The position numbers and the translations under genes were made by a program. DNA of 64,000 nt from CALMKX01 sp036274895. Its GTDB lineage: Bacteria > Acidobacteriota > Thermoanaerobaculia > Multivoradales > SZUA-115. Numbering within the stretch: the first letter of the stretch is position 1; the number at the start of each line of letters is the position of its first letter. The stretch spans positions 151,645-215,644 of the forward strand of contig DASUEU010000058.1 of assembly GCA_036274895.1 (NCBI GenBank), in the 5' to 3' direction. Under the pieces are notes generated by a model, which ran no database searches, was not told where the DNA came from, and saw only the letters and a list, made by a program, of their open reading frames with translations. Shown piece by piece: positions 1-8,554 of the stretch.

Positions 1-178
1 CACCGTGACCGAGGTGCTGCAGTACGTGGGCTACCTGCGCGACGACCTGGTGGCCCGCTTGCGCCAGTCCGTCGAGGGCGCCTTGAAGGCCGGCCGCCTC
101 AACCGCGAGCAGGCCCGCCAGCTGCTCCAGGTCTACGAACAGGGCCTGGCCGGCTACACCTACCTCGAGAGCGAGTAG
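1..178 (+). CDS. speA: Arginine decarboxylase SpeA, C-terminal fragment
   Basis: Only the last 58 codons are in the window; the frame is open from base 2 and ends at TAG 176-178. The tail has the pattern seen at the C-terminus of biosynthetic (PLP, fold III) arginine decarboxylases: a helical 'VLQYVGYLRDDL' stretch, a basic helix, then 'YEQGLAGYTYLE'. The family turns arginine into agmatine for polyamine synthesis in the cytoplasm. The assignment rests on this short tail alone, so a related decarboxylase is possible. The stop codon is the first part of a TAGGGGCG palindromic repeat. A strong hairpin follows and separates this gene from the convergent dehydrogenase gene. Confidence 0.7.
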   Translation, partial: TVTEVLQYVGYLRDDLVARLRQSVEGALKAGRLNREQARQLLQVYEQGLAGYTYLESE

Positions 179-196
179 GGGCGCGATCGCCCCCGG

Positions 197-224
197 GTCG
201 CGGGGGACCTCGGTCCCTCGCGAC
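197..224. terminator. Hairpin between two convergent genes
   Basis: Two 12-nt arms (197-208 and 213-224) pair around a CTCG loop with one G-T mismatch or wobble. The hairpin lies between the convergent ends of speA and the P5C dehydrogenase gene, so it may act as a bidirectional terminator. There is no clear T-tract. A smaller GGGGCG/CGCCCC hairpin at about 178-193 directly precedes it. Confidence 0.5.
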
Positions 225-230
225 GGCCGC

Positions 231-1802
231 CTACCCGCCGAAGCCGTTGACCGTCCGGCTCTGCTCGCGCAGGAACTTGAGCAGGTAGTCCGGCCCCAGG
301 GCCGCGGGGCCGGTGCCGCCGCTGGCCTTCCAGCCGCCGAAGGGGTTGATGCCCGGCCAGGCGCCGGTGGTGGCGCCGCTCCTGCGGTTGACGTAGAGCA
401 CGCCGGCCTCGATGCCTTCGAGGAAGCGGGCCAGCTCCCCCTCGTCGCGGGAGAAGAGCCCGGCGGTCAGGCCGTAGGGCACGCGGTTGGCCTCGGCCAG
501 GGCTTCCTCGAGGTCGGCCACCGGCTGGAAGAGCAGGATGGGCAGGAACATCTCCTGGCTGAAGAAGGGATGGTGCGGGTCCGGCAGGCGGGCCACGGTG
601 GGCTCGACGAAGTGGCCGCGGGCCAGCTCTCCATCGCTACGCACCTCGCCGCCGGCGAGGATCTCCCCGCCGGCCTCGCGGATCCCCATCACGATGCGCC
701 GGTACTTCTGGACCGAGGTCCCCTGGGTCAGGGGACCCAGGAAGGGATCCCCGCTCACCGGGTTGCCCAGGGTGAGGCCCCGGGTGCGCTCGAGCAGCAA
801 GGCCAGGAAGGGCTCGACCACGGCGTTCTCGACGTAGACCCGCGAGCAGGCGCTGCACTTCTGGCCCGAGAAGCCGAAAGCCGAGCGGGCCACGGCCTCG
901 GCGGCGGCTTCGAGGTCCGCCGTGGCGGTGACGATGGTCGGGTTCTTGCCCCCCATCTCGACGACCACCGGCCGCGGCCATTCGCCCGCGGCCTCGCGCA
1001 GGAGCTTCATGCCCACCGCCGAGGAGCCGGTGAAGGCGAAGCCGGCGACGCCCGGGTCCGCCACCAGGGCCTCCCCCACCCCGGCGCCGCCGTGCACCAG
1101 GTGCAGCACTTCCCGCGGCACGCCCGCCTCCCACAGGGCCTCACAGAGCAGCTCGCCGGAGATCGGCGCGTCCAGGGCCGGCTTCGCCACCACGGTGTTA
1201 CCGGTCACCAGGGCGGCGCCGATCATGCCGGCGGCCAGGGCCGAGGGGAAGTTGAAGGGAGAGATCACGGCGAAGACGCCATAGGGCAGCAGCACGCTCT
1301 CCGTGGCCTCGGCGGGGGCCATGCGGGCCATCGCCCGCCGGTAGCCCCCGTTGGCCTCCAGGCGTTCGGCGTAGTAGCGCAACAGGTCGGCAGACTCCTC
1401 CACCTCGGCCATGGCCTCGAGGCGAGTCTTGCCCACCTCGTGGACCATCCAGGCCGCCAGCTCGAAGTTGCGGGCGCCGATCTCCTCGGCCGCCCGGCGC
1501 AGGATCGCCGCCCGCTCCCGCCAGGGCTTCGCCCGCCAGGCCGGGAAGGCTGCCCGGGCCACGGCCACGGCGCGCCCCACTTCGGCGGGCGAGGCGGTCT
1601 GCACCACCGCCAGCAGCAGGCGGGTGTCGATCGGCGAACGCACGGAGACCAGATCCCCCTCGCGCGCGTCGTCCCCCGCCACCGAGCCGGCCAGGCGGCG
1701 GCCGAAGCCCACGGCCACCGCGGCCAGCTCGCGGTCGAAGCGGCTGCGAAACTCGGGGTCGGCGGCGACGGCGGTGTAGGTGATCTTGCGCGCGCTGTTC
1801 AT
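231..1802 (-). CDS. L-glutamate gamma-semialdehyde (P5C) dehydrogenase
   Basis: A 523-aa aldehyde dehydrogenase of the RocA/PruA type. It oxidises glutamate semialdehyde (pyrroline-5-carboxylate) to glutamate with NAD+ in the cytoplasm. The catalytic Cys is about residue 316 in 'FGFSGQKCSACSR', the form typical of P5C dehydrogenases, and the general-base Glu is about 282 in 'VEMGGKN'. The 'SPFNFP' cofactor segment lies near 181-186. The N-terminal extension of roughly 50 residues is also usual for this group. The ATG at 1800-1802 overlaps the upstream aminotransferase stop by 4 bp, so the two are translationally coupled. It is the last gene of an operon with a deacylase, a permease and an aminotransferase. 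That suggests the operon turns an omega-amino acid such as ornithine into glutamate. Confidence 0.88.
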   Translation of the reverse strand: MNSARKITYTAVAADPEFRSRFDRELAAVAVGFGRRLAGSVAGDDAREGDLVSVRSPIDTRLLLAVVQTASPAEVGRAVAVARAAFPAWRAKPWRERAAILRRAAEEIGARNFELAAWMVHEVGKTRLEAMAEVEESADLLRYYAERLEANGGYRRAMARMAPAEATESVLLPYGVFAVISPFNFPSALAAGMIGAALVTGNTVVAKPALDAPISGELLCEALWEAGVPREVLHLVHGGAGVGEALVADPGVAGFAFTGSSAVGMKLLREAAGEWPRPVVVEMGGKNPTIVTATADLEAAAEAVARSAFGFSGQKCSACSRVYVENAVVEPFLALLLERTRGLTLGNPVSGDPFLGPLTQGTSVQKYRRIVMGIREAGGEILAGGEVRSDGELARGHFVEPTVARLPDPHHPFFSQEMFLPILLFQPVADLEEALAEANRVPYGLTAGLFSRDEGELARFLEGIEAGVLYVNRRSGATTGAWPGINPFGGWKASGGTGPAALGPDYLLKFLREQSRTVNGFGG

Positions 1803-3124
1803 GAGTCCTCCCAGGCGATCTCGGAAAGGGTCAGCTCGAGGCGCCGGCCGATCTCTTGGATCTCCGCCGGCTCGATGTCGAGGGGGGGCGCCACCAGCAC
1901 CAGGTCCCCTCGCTCGCCGTCCACGTGGCCGGTGTTGCTCCACAGGATCAGGCCGTTGGCGAAGGCCTGCTCCACCACCCGCTCGGTCACCCGCCGGCTG
2001 CGGGGGAAGGGCTCCCCGGTGGCGCGGTCGGCGACGAATTCCAGGGCCGCCAGCATCCCGCGGCCCCGCACCTGTCCCACGCGCGGGTGGGCCGCCACCC
2101 CTTCGAGGGCCGCGAAGAGCTGGGCCTCGAGGGCCGCCGCCCGCTCCACCAGCCGCTCGCCCTTCAGGCGGCGCACGGTGGCGAGGCCGGCGGCGCAGAG
2201 GGCCGGGTGGTGAGAGTAGGTCTGGGCATGGTTGAAGGCGCCGCTGCCCGCGGCCAGGGCTTCGACGATGCCCCGCCGGACTACCAGGGCCGAGAGGGGC
2301 ACGGCACCGGCGTTCAAGCCCTTGCCCAGCACCACCACGTCGGGCACCAGGTCGAAGTGCTCGGCGGCCAGCCAGCGGCCGGTGCGGCCCATGCCGCAGA
2401 GCACCTCGTCGGCGATCAACAGCACGTCGTGGCGGCGGCAGACCTCCGCCACCCGCGGCCAGTAGCCCGGGGGCGGCACTACAGCGCCGCCGGCGGCGCC
2501 GCCGATCGGCTCAGCCACGAAGGCGGCCACGGTCTCAGGCCCCTGGCGCAGGATCTCCGCCTCCAGGGCCTCGCCGGTCGTGCCGGGGCCGGCAGCATCG
2601 CGGTAGGGGTCGGGCGCCGGGATGCGCGGGAAGGGCAGCAGCAGGGGACCGTAGATCCGCCGGTAGTGCTCCCGGCCGGAGAGGGCCAGGGCCGCCAGGG
2701 TGTTGCCGTGGTAGGAAGGCACCCGCGAGATGACCTTCCACTTCTCCGGCCGCCCGGCCTCCAGCCAGAACTGCCGGGCGAGCTTGACGGCCGCTTCGAT
2801 CGCCTCCGAGCCGCTCGAAAGGAAGTAGGCGAAGTCGAGGTCCCCCGGCATCACGGCGCACAGCTCGGCGGAGAGCTCCTCCACCGCCCGATGGGTGAAC
2901 TGGGTGCCGTTGACGTAGCCCAGGGTGCGGATCTCCGCCGCCACGGCCTCGGCCAAGTCCCCGAGGTCGTGGCCGAGGTTGGCGACGGCGGCCCCACCCG
3001 AGGCGTCGAGGTAGCGGCGACCCTCCTCGTCGACGATCCAGGCTCCTTCTGCCCGCACCGCCAGCGGGTAGGCGCGGTCCAGGCGGCGATAGAAGACGTG
3101 ACCTTCGGGGAAGCGATGAGCCAT
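1799..3124 (-). CDS. Class III PLP-dependent aminotransferase
   Basis: A 441-aa fold-type I, class III aminotransferase. The PLP lysine is about K268 in 'VVVLGKGLNAG' and the pyridine-N aspartate is D239 in 'LLIADEV'. 'SSGSEAIEAAVKLAR' (near 103-117) forms the phosphate-binding region. Class III enzymes transfer an amino group from an omega-amino acid or similar donor to an oxo acid. The direct 4-bp overlap with a P5C dehydrogenase gene suggests ornithine or another delta-amino acid as donor, but sequence alone cannot settle the substrate. The ATG (3122-3124) shares one base with the stop codon of the upstream permease gene. A second, divergent class III enzyme lies at 7160-8446. Confidence 0.85.
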   Translation of the reverse strand: MAHRFPEGHVFYRRLDRAYPLAVRAEGAWIVDEEGRRYLDASGGAAVANLGHDLGDLAEAVAAEIRTLGYVNGTQFTHRAVEELSAELCAVMPGDLDFAYFLSSGSEAIEAAVKLARQFWLEAGRPEKWKVISRVPSYHGNTLAALALSGREHYRRIYGPLLLPFPRIPAPDPYRDAAGPGTTGEALEAEILRQGPETVAAFVAEPIGGAAGGAVVPPPGYWPRVAEVCRRHDVLLIADEVLCGMGRTGRWLAAEHFDLVPDVVVLGKGLNAGAVPLSALVVRRGIVEALAAGSGAFNHAQTYSHHPALCAAGLATVRRLKGERLVERAAALEAQLFAALEGVAAHPRVGQVRGRGMLAALEFVADRATGEPFPRSRRVTERVVEQAFANGLILWSNTGHVDGERGDLVLVAPPLDIEPAEIQEIGRRLELTLSEIAWEDS

Positions 3125-4467
3125 CAGAACGGTCCCCAGCGCAGGGCGTGGGCGATCAGCAAAAAGACCAGCCCGACGAGGAGCCAGATCACCTGCAAAG
3201 GCCAGAGGAAGCGCACCCAGCGCGTCCATGGCACGCCGATCAGGGCCAGTCCGGCCATGAAGTAGCCCTGGGTGGGGGTGAAGATGTTGGAGAAGCCGTC
3301 CCCGAACTGGTAGGCCAGCACGCTGGTCTGGCGGGTGACGCCGACCAGGTCGCCCAGGGGCACCAGGATAGGCAAGGAAAGGGCGGCCTGGCCGCTGCCC
3401 GAGGGCACCAGGTAGGACAGCCCGACCTGCACGGCGTAAATGCCGGCCACGCTCACTCCCTGGGGCAGCCCGGCCACGGCCCCGGCCATGGCGTGGAGGA
3501 TGCTGTCCGTGACCTGGGCGCCGTCGAAGATCACCAGCACGCCGCGGGCGAGGCCCACCACCAGGGCGGCCGAGGTGAGGCCGGCGGCGCCGGAGAGGAA
3601 GCTCTCGGCCGTGGCGTCGGCGGTGAGGCCACCCAGGGGCCCGGCCACGGCCGCCACCAGCACGAAGAGCCCGGAGAGCTCGGTCAGTCCCCAACCCCAG
3701 GACAGGGAGCCCACGGCCACCAGCACCAGGGCGAGGCCGAAGGCCCCGAGCACGGCGCCGTGGCGCCAGCGGATGCGGCGCGCGGCGGCAGCCGCCTCCT
3801 GCGGCACGGCCGGCAGCCGATGACGGCGGGCCCAGCGGGCGACGTAGGCAATCGACACCGCCGTCAGAACGGCCCAGACGATCAGCCGGAAGCCCAACCC
3901 CGAGTAGAGGGGCAGGCCGGCGATGGCCTGGCCCACGCCCACCGTGAAGGGGTTGAAGAAGGCCCCGGCGAAGCCCGCCCCGGCCCCCACCAGGGCGATC
4001 GCCCCGCCGACGATCTCGTCGTAGCCCAGGCGGCGGGCGAGGATCACCAGGCCGGGCAGGAAGGGCAGGGTCTCCTCGGCGATGCCCAGGGTGGCGCCGC
4101 CGAGCGAGAACAGCAGCATCAGCGAGGGGATCACCAGCGCATCGCGACGGCCGGCGGCGCGCACGATGGCGTCGATGCCCGCTTCGAGGGCGCCGGTCGC
4201 CTGCAGCACGCCGAAGGCGCCACCGATCAGGAAAATGTAGAAGACGATCGAGGCGGTGGCCACCAAACCACGCGGGAAGGCGAAGGCCACCTCTTTCAAG
4301 CCCGCGGGCCGGGCGGGAACCTCGCTGTAGGAGGTCGGGTCCACCAGCTGCCGGCCCTCGACCTCGTGGCGCTGGTAGCGGCCGGCGGGCAGGAACCAGG
4401 TGAGGATGGCCGCCACCAGGGTCAAGCCCAGCAGCAGCACGAAGGTGTGGGGCAAGCGCAGCTTCAA
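3124..4467 (-). CDS. YfcC/DcuC-family membrane permease
   Basis: A 447-aa polytopic inner-membrane protein of about 10-12 hydrophobic helices. It begins 'KLRLPHTFVLLLGL..LTWFLPAG', the hallmark opening of the YfcC group of the C4-dicarboxylate anaerobic carrier superfamily. Members are annotated as carriers of dicarboxylates, basic amino acids or small peptides; few have been tested. 'SYLVPSGSGQAALSLPI' near the C-terminal third is a typical conserved segment. TTG at 4465-4467 is chosen as start because it gives the conserved N-terminus and makes a TTGA overlap with the upstream deacylase stop. Its place between a deacylase and an aminotransferase suggests it imports the N-acyl amino acid or dipeptide that the operon degrades. 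Confidence 0.82.
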   Translation of the reverse strand: MKLRLPHTFVLLLGLTLVAAILTWFLPAGRYQRHEVEGRQLVDPTSYSEVPARPAGLKEVAFAFPRGLVATASIVFYIFLIGGAFGVLQATGALEAGIDAIVRAAGRRDALVIPSLMLLFSLGGATLGIAEETLPFLPGLVILARRLGYDEIVGGAIALVGAGAGFAGAFFNPFTVGVGQAIAGLPLYSGLGFRLIVWAVLTAVSIAYVARWARRHRLPAVPQEAAAAARRIRWRHGAVLGAFGLALVLVAVGSLSWGWGLTELSGLFVLVAAVAGPLGGLTADATAESFLSGAAGLTSAALVVGLARGVLVIFDGAQVTDSILHAMAGAVAGLPQGVSVAGIYAVQVGLSYLVPSGSGQAALSLPILVPLGDLVGVTRQTSVLAYQFGDGFSNIFTPTQGYFMAGLALIGVPWTRWVRFLWPLQVIWLLVGLVFLLIAHALRWGPF

Positions 4468-5675
4468 GCAGGCTCCCCGGCGCAGAAGTCGAGGGCCAGG
4501 GCGGCGTAAAGGAGCGCAGCCTCCACCAGCTCGGCGACCGGCACGGACTCCCGCGGCGAGTGGGCGAGGGAGAGGTCCCCCGGCCCCAGGATCAGGCTCG
4601 GGATGCCCCCGAAGTTGGCCAGCAGGGCGCCGTCCGTCCAGGCCGGGAAGGCGGTGAACTCCCCGGCCTCGCCACACACCTGCTGGCGGGCCCGCGCCGC
4701 GGCCGAGGCGAGGGGGTGGTCCGGAGCGGTCTCGAGGGGGCCGTGGTCGAGGGTCGCCATGCCCCCCGGCACCCGGCGCAGGCGGGTGGTGAGGCCGGGC
4801 AAGCCCCGCTCGACCTCGGCGAGCAGCTCGAGCAGCTCGGCGGTGACGCTTCCGAAGCTCTCCCCCGGCACCAGGCGGCGATCGAGGGTGACCACGGCGG
4901 TGGCCGCCACGGTCGAGGGCTGGTCCCCGCCGTGGAGGGTGCCGAAGTTGAGGGTGGGGGCCCCCAGCAGGGGATGGCGGCGCGCGGCGAGGCGGGGGGC
5001 CAGACGCTCCTCCACCAGGGTGATGAAGCGGGCAGCGGCAGAGAGGGCGTTGATCCCCTCCTCGGGCCGGCCGCCGTGGGCCGCGCGGCCCTCGAAGCGC
5101 ACCGACAGCCACTCCAGCCCCTTGTGGCCGAGGGCCACCCGGTTCGCAGAGGGCTCGCCGACCACGGCGCCGTCGGCCGCGAAGCCGGAGGCCACCAGCC
5201 GCTCGGCCCCCAGGCTCTCCATCTCTTCGTCGATCACGGCCGCGAAGGTGACCGAGCCCGCCGGCAGCTCCCGGGCGAGGGCCACCAGGGCCACGGCCAT
5301 GGCGGCCAAGGCCCCCTTCATGTCGACGGCGCCCCGGCCCTGGAGGCGGCCGTCGACCACCTCGCCGGAGAAGCCCACACCCGCATCGCTTTCGTTCAAG
5401 GGCACGGTGTCGGTGTGGCCGCAGAGCAGGAGGTGGCGGCCCGGCCGCGGCGCCTTGAGGGTGCAGAGCAGATTGGGTCGACCGGGGGCGACCTCGTCCA
5501 GCTCGACGGCGAGGCCCTGCTCGCGCAGGAAGCGCGCCAGGGCCAGGGCTACCGCTTCCTCCTGCCGGGGCAGCCCCGGATGGCTGGGCCGGCACACCAG
5601 CTCGGCAGCGAGCTCGGCCACGCCGAGCCGGGCGATCTCGGCGGAGATCCGAGTGAAGGGGTCGTCGGGGGTCAT
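4464..5675 (-). CDS. M20-family deacylase/peptidase, ArgE/DapE-like
   Basis: A 403-aa cytoplasmic di-zinc amidohydrolase of the ArgE/DapE/CPG2 family. Metal and catalytic motifs are in order: 'LLLCGHTDTVP', 'GRGAVDMKGALAA', 'IDEEMES' (general-base Glu), 'VVGEPS', and a C-terminal 'SLAHSPRES' carrying a zinc-binding His. The dimerisation lid occupies roughly the middle third. The family removes an acyl or aminoacyl group from an amino-acid nitrogen. Heading an operon with a permease, an aminotransferase and P5C dehydrogenase, it probably frees the amino acid that is then degraded. The start is uncertain: ATG 5675 gives a natural N-terminus, and ATG 5699 (8 codons upstream) is also open, with a GGAGGG 15 nt before it. 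Confidence 0.82.
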   Translation of the reverse strand: MTPDDPFTRISAEIARLGVAELAAELVCRPSHPGLPRQEEAVALALARFLREQGLAVELDEVAPGRPNLLCTLKAPRPGRHLLLCGHTDTVPLNESDAGVGFSGEVVDGRLQGRGAVDMKGALAAMAVALVALARELPAGSVTFAAVIDEEMESLGAERLVASGFAADGAVVGEPSANRVALGHKGLEWLSVRFEGRAAHGGRPEEGINALSAAARFITLVEERLAPRLAARRHPLLGAPTLNFGTLHGGDQPSTVAATAVVTLDRRLVPGESFGSVTAELLELLAEVERGLPGLTTRLRRVPGGMATLDHGPLETAPDHPLASAAARARQQVCGEAGEFTAFPAWTDGALLANFGGIPSLILGPGDLSLAHSPRESVPVAELVEAALLYAALALDFCAGEPA

Positions 5676-5729
5676 GGACGACAGGGAGTCTATCCGCATG
5701 GGGTGCCGGTTCTGCCCTCCGGTTTGTAG

Positions 5730-5751
5730 GGGCCGACCCACGTGTCGGCCC
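5730..5751. repeat. GTAGGGGC-type palindrome in divergent promoter region
   Basis: GGGCCGAC (5730-5737) and GTCGGCCC (5744-5751) pair perfectly around a 6-nt loop, preceded by GTA. It belongs to the same GTAGGGGC family as the palindromes at 176, 18921, 21174 and 54314. Here it lies in the 100-bp divergent region between the deacylase operon and the permease gene. Confidence 0.6.
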
Positions 5752-5765
5752 TCCCGGCCCCGGGA

Positions 5766-5771
5766 TAGGAT
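5766..5771 (+). promoter_or_regulatory. Putative -10 box (TAGGAT) of permease gene
   Basis: TAGGAT lies 9 nt before the ATG of the permease gene, and no Shine-Dalgarno sequence fits between them. This predicts a leaderless or near-leaderless transcript. No convincing -35 hexamer is visible. Confidence 0.4.
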
Positions 5772-5780
5772 GCGGCTCCC

Positions 5781-7163
5781 ATGAACCCACCCCCATCCGC
5801 TCCGCGGGTCGAGCTGGTCCGAGGTCTGTCCACCTGGGACGGTGTGTCGCTCACCGTCGGCGCCATGGTGGGCACCGGCATCTTCCTCACCTCGAGCGAC
5901 ATCGCCCGCGGCCTGCCCCACGGCGGACTGTTGCTGCTGGTGTGGCTGGCCGGGGGCCTGCTGTCGGTGGCCGGGGCCCTGACCTACGCCGAGCTGGGGG
6001 CGGCCTTCCCCCGCGCCGGCGGCATCTACCACTTCCTGAAGGAGGCCTACGGCCCCCTCGCCGGCTTCCTCTACGGCTGGGGCGCCTTCCTGGCCATCAT
6101 GTCCGGGGGCATCGCGGCCATCGCCGTGGGCTTCGGTGAGTACCTCGGGGCCTTCCTGCCCTTCTTTTCGACCGGTCACGTCTTCGCCACGCACAGCATC
6201 GGCTCCTGGACCTGGACCCTCACCGGCGGCCAGCTGGCCGGGGCGTTGGCCATCCTCGCCCTGACCACCATCAACCATTTCGGCCTCAAGGGCGGCGCCC
6301 TGGTCCAGAACCTCCTCACCATCGCCAAGATCGGCGCCCTGGCCGCCCTCGGCCTGATCGGCTTCCTGGTTCCTGCCCACGCCCCGAGCGGGCTGGCCGC
6401 ACCCCTGCCGGCCGTCGAGGGGGGCCTGCTCGCGGCCTTCGGGGTGGGCATGATCGCCGCCCTGTGGACCTATGACGGCTGGTACGGCCTGGCCTTCTCG
6501 GCCGGTGAGATGCGCACCCCGGAGCGCTCGCTGCCCTGGGGCCTGATCGGCGGCACCGCCCTGGTGACCCTGCTCTACGTCCTGGTCAACGTGGTCTACC
6601 TGCGCGCCATCCCGGTGGCCGAGATGGGCGGCACCGAGCGCATCGGCGAGGCCGCGGCCGGCGTGCTCTTCGGGCCGGCCGGGGCGCGGTGGATCTCGGC
6701 GGCGGTGCTGGTGTCGACCTTCGGCTGCCTGGCCGCGACCATCCTCTACAGCTCGCGGATCTACCAGCCGATGGCGGCGGACGGCCTGTTCTTCCGCGGC
6801 CTCGCCGAGGTCAACCCCCGGTGGCGCATCCCTGCCCGCTCGCTGTGGGCCCAGAGCCTGTGGGCCGTGCTGCTCACCCTCTCCGGCACCTACCAGCAGC
6901 TCTACACCTGGGTGACCTTCGTCGCCCTGATCTTCCACGTGGCCACCGGCGCCGCCCTCTTCGTGCTGCGCCGCAAGCAGCCCGACCTGCCCCGGCCGTA
7001 TCGCGTCTGGGGCTATCCCGTGGTGCCTCTGCTGTTCCTGGGCGCCTCCGGGCTGCTAGTGGTCAACACCCTCTTCGAGCAGCCGGTCGAGGCCCTGCTC
7101 GGTCTCTTGCTGGTGGCCCTGGGTCTGCCGGCTTTCGCATTCTGGAAGGGGAAGAAGGCGTGA
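5781..7163 (+). CDS. APC-family amino acid permease
   Basis: A 460-aa inner-membrane protein with 12 predicted helices. The first helix carries the APC-superfamily signature 'VSLTVGAMVGTGIFLTSSD', whose broken Gly-rich stretch binds the amino-acid carboxylate. 'GGIYHFLKEAYGPLAGFLYGW' residues in TM2-3 and 'YDGWYGLAFSAGEMRTPERS' residues near the middle also match amino acid/polyamine permeases. Substrate is not predictable. It overlaps the following aminotransferase gene by GTGA, so uptake and transamination are coupled, and it is divergent from a second amino-acid catabolic operon. The substrate may therefore be an omega-amino acid related to arginine or ornithine. Confidence 0.85.
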   Translation: MNPPPSAPRVELVRGLSTWDGVSLTVGAMVGTGIFLTSSDIARGLPHGGLLLLVWLAGGLLSVAGALTYAELGAAFPRAGGIYHFLKEAYGPLAGFLYGWGAFLAIMSGGIAAIAVGFGEYLGAFLPFFSTGHVFATHSIGSWTWTLTGGQLAGALAILALTTINHFGLKGGALVQNLLTIAKIGALAALGLIGFLVPAHAPSGLAAPLPAVEGGLLAAFGVGMIAALWTYDGWYGLAFSAGEMRTPERSLPWGLIGGTALVTLLYVLVNVVYLRAIPVAEMGGTERIGEAAAGVLFGPAGARWISAAVLVSTFGCLAATILYSSRIYQPMAADGLFFRGLAEVNPRWRIPARSLWAQSLWAVLLTLSGTYQQLYTWVTFVALIFHVATGAALFVLRRKQPDLPRPYRVWGYPVVPLLFLGASGLLVVNTLFEQPVEALLGLLLVALGLPAFAFWKGKKA

Positions 7164-8446
7164 ACGACCTCAGGGACCTCGCCGGGGCTGCCGTCCCCCA
7201 CCTCACGACCGAGCTGCCCGGCCCCCGCGCTCGGGCCCTGATCGAAGCCGAGGCCCCCTTCGTCAGCCCCTCCCTCGCCCGCGTCTATCCCCTGGTGCCC
7301 GAGCGGGCCGCCGGCCTGGTGATCGAGGACGTGGACGGCAACCGCTTCCTGGATTTCAACGCCGGCATCGCCGTCAACGCCACCGGCCATGGCCACCCGC
7401 AGGTACTGGCGGCCATCGAGAGCCAGGCCCGGCGGCTGGTGCACTACTGCTCGACGGACTTCCACGTGCCGGTCTACGGCGAGCTGGCCCGTCGCCTGGC
7501 CGAGCTGGCCCCCTTCGAGGGGGCGAAGGTCTTCCTCGCCAACTCGGGCACCGAGGCGGTAGAAGCGGCGGTGAAGCTCGCCCGCTGGGCCAGCCGGCGG
7601 CCGAACGTCATCGCCTTCTTCGGGGCCTTCCACGGCCGCACCCTGGGCAGCCTCGCGCTGACCGCCTCGAAGGCCCGGCAACGGGCCGGCTTCGGGGTGC
7701 TGGCGCCGGGGGTCTTCCACGCTCCTTACGCACACCAGGGCGAGCTCACCGGCGCCGCCTACCTGGAGCAGGTGCTGTTCACCCACTTGATGGAGCCTTC
7801 TGACGTGGCCGCGGTGGTGGTGGAGCCGATCCAGGGCGAAGGCGGCTACGTGGTGCCGCCCGCCGGCTGGCTGCCCGAGCTGGCGGAGCTCTGCCGCCGA
7901 CACGGCATCCTGCTGGTGGCCGACGAGGTGCAGAGCGGCGTGGGGCGCACCGGCAAGATGTGGGCCGTGGAGCACGAGGGGGTGGTGCCGGACATGATCG
8001 TCACCGGCAAGGGCCTGGCGAGCGGCATGCCGCTGGCCGCCCTGGTGGCCCGCGGTGAGCTGATGACCTGGGGGCCGGGCCGTCACGGCTCGACCTTCGG
8101 CGGCAACCCGGTGGCCTGCGCCGCCGCCCTCGCCACCCTCGACCTGGTCGAGCGGGAGCTGGCCGCCAACGCCGCCCGGGTGGGCGAGCACCTGCTCGGC
8201 CGCCTCAGCGAGCTGGCGAGCCGCGAGCCTCGCCTGCTCGAGGTGCGGGGCCGGGGTCTGATGATCGGCCTCGAGCTACCGAGCCACGACCTCGCCGAGG
8301 CCGTCGAGCGGGCCTGCTTCGAACGCGGCCTGCTGGTCCTGACCTGCGGCCAGCGGGCGATCCGCCTGGCCCCACCCCTGGTGGTCTCGATCGACCATGC
8401 CGACCTGGCCGTGGAGATCCTGGCCGAGGTGCTCGCCGGGCTCTGA
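7160..8446 (+). CDS. Class III aminotransferase (GABA/ornithine-like group)
   Basis: A 428-aa PLP enzyme. The Schiff-base lysine is K284 in 'MIVTGKGLASGMP' and the pyridine aspartate is D255 in 'LLVADEVQSGVGRTG'. The start 'GPRARALIEAEAPFVSPSLAR' region and 'VIEDVDGNRFLDFNAGIAV' are typical of a branch labelled 4-aminobutyrate or acetylornithine aminotransferase. Archaeal members of this branch have been shown to act as omega-aminotransferases or amino-acid racemases. GTG at 7160 is the start: it overlaps the permease stop by 4 bp and lies behind an AGGGGAAGAAGG ribosome site. It is only distantly related to the enzyme at 1799-3124, so the two probably use different donors. Confidence 0.85.
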   Translation: MNDLRDLAGAAVPHLTTELPGPRARALIEAEAPFVSPSLARVYPLVPERAAGLVIEDVDGNRFLDFNAGIAVNATGHGHPQVLAAIESQARRLVHYCSTDFHVPVYGELARRLAELAPFEGAKVFLANSGTEAVEAAVKLARWASRRPNVIAFFGAFHGRTLGSLALTASKARQRAGFGVLAPGVFHAPYAHQGELTGAAYLEQVLFTHLMEPSDVAAVVVEPIQGEGGYVVPPAGWLPELAELCRRHGILLVADEVQSGVGRTGKMWAVEHEGVVPDMIVTGKGLASGMPLAALVARGELMTWGPGRHGSTFGGNPVACAAALATLDLVERELAANAARVGEHLLGRLSELASREPRLLEVRGRGLMIGLELPSHDLAEAVERACFERGLLVLTCGQRAIRLAPPLVVSIDHADLAVEILAEVLAGL

Positions 8447-8499
8447 AGCTCCCTTGCCCCCATCCCGCCCCCTCGCCGAGAATCCCTCCATCGTTACTC

Positions 8500-8554
8500 G
8501 TTCCCACGCTCCGCGTGGGAACGCAAGTCCGGCCGCTCCGCGGCCTCTTCAGGC
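8500..8554. repeat. Dispersed palindromic repeat (GTTCCCACGC type)
   Basis: GTTCCCACGC (8500-8509) is followed after three bases by its reverse complement GCGTGGGAAC (8513-8522), then by an extended segment GTCCGG..GCTCCGCGGCCTCTTC up to about 8554. Related copies, including the extension, lie at 43126-43180 and, palindrome only, at 43429-43449. The stop codon of the antitoxin gene (minus strand, 8549-8551) lies inside the repeat. Confidence 0.75.

Noticed and set aside
570..5784. Very long open frames on the strand opposite the first operon (up to about 550 codons).
   Set aside because: High GC keeps antisense frames open. Their products are His/Gln/Gly/Arg-rich without family motifs, while the minus-strand frames have clear enzyme motifs.
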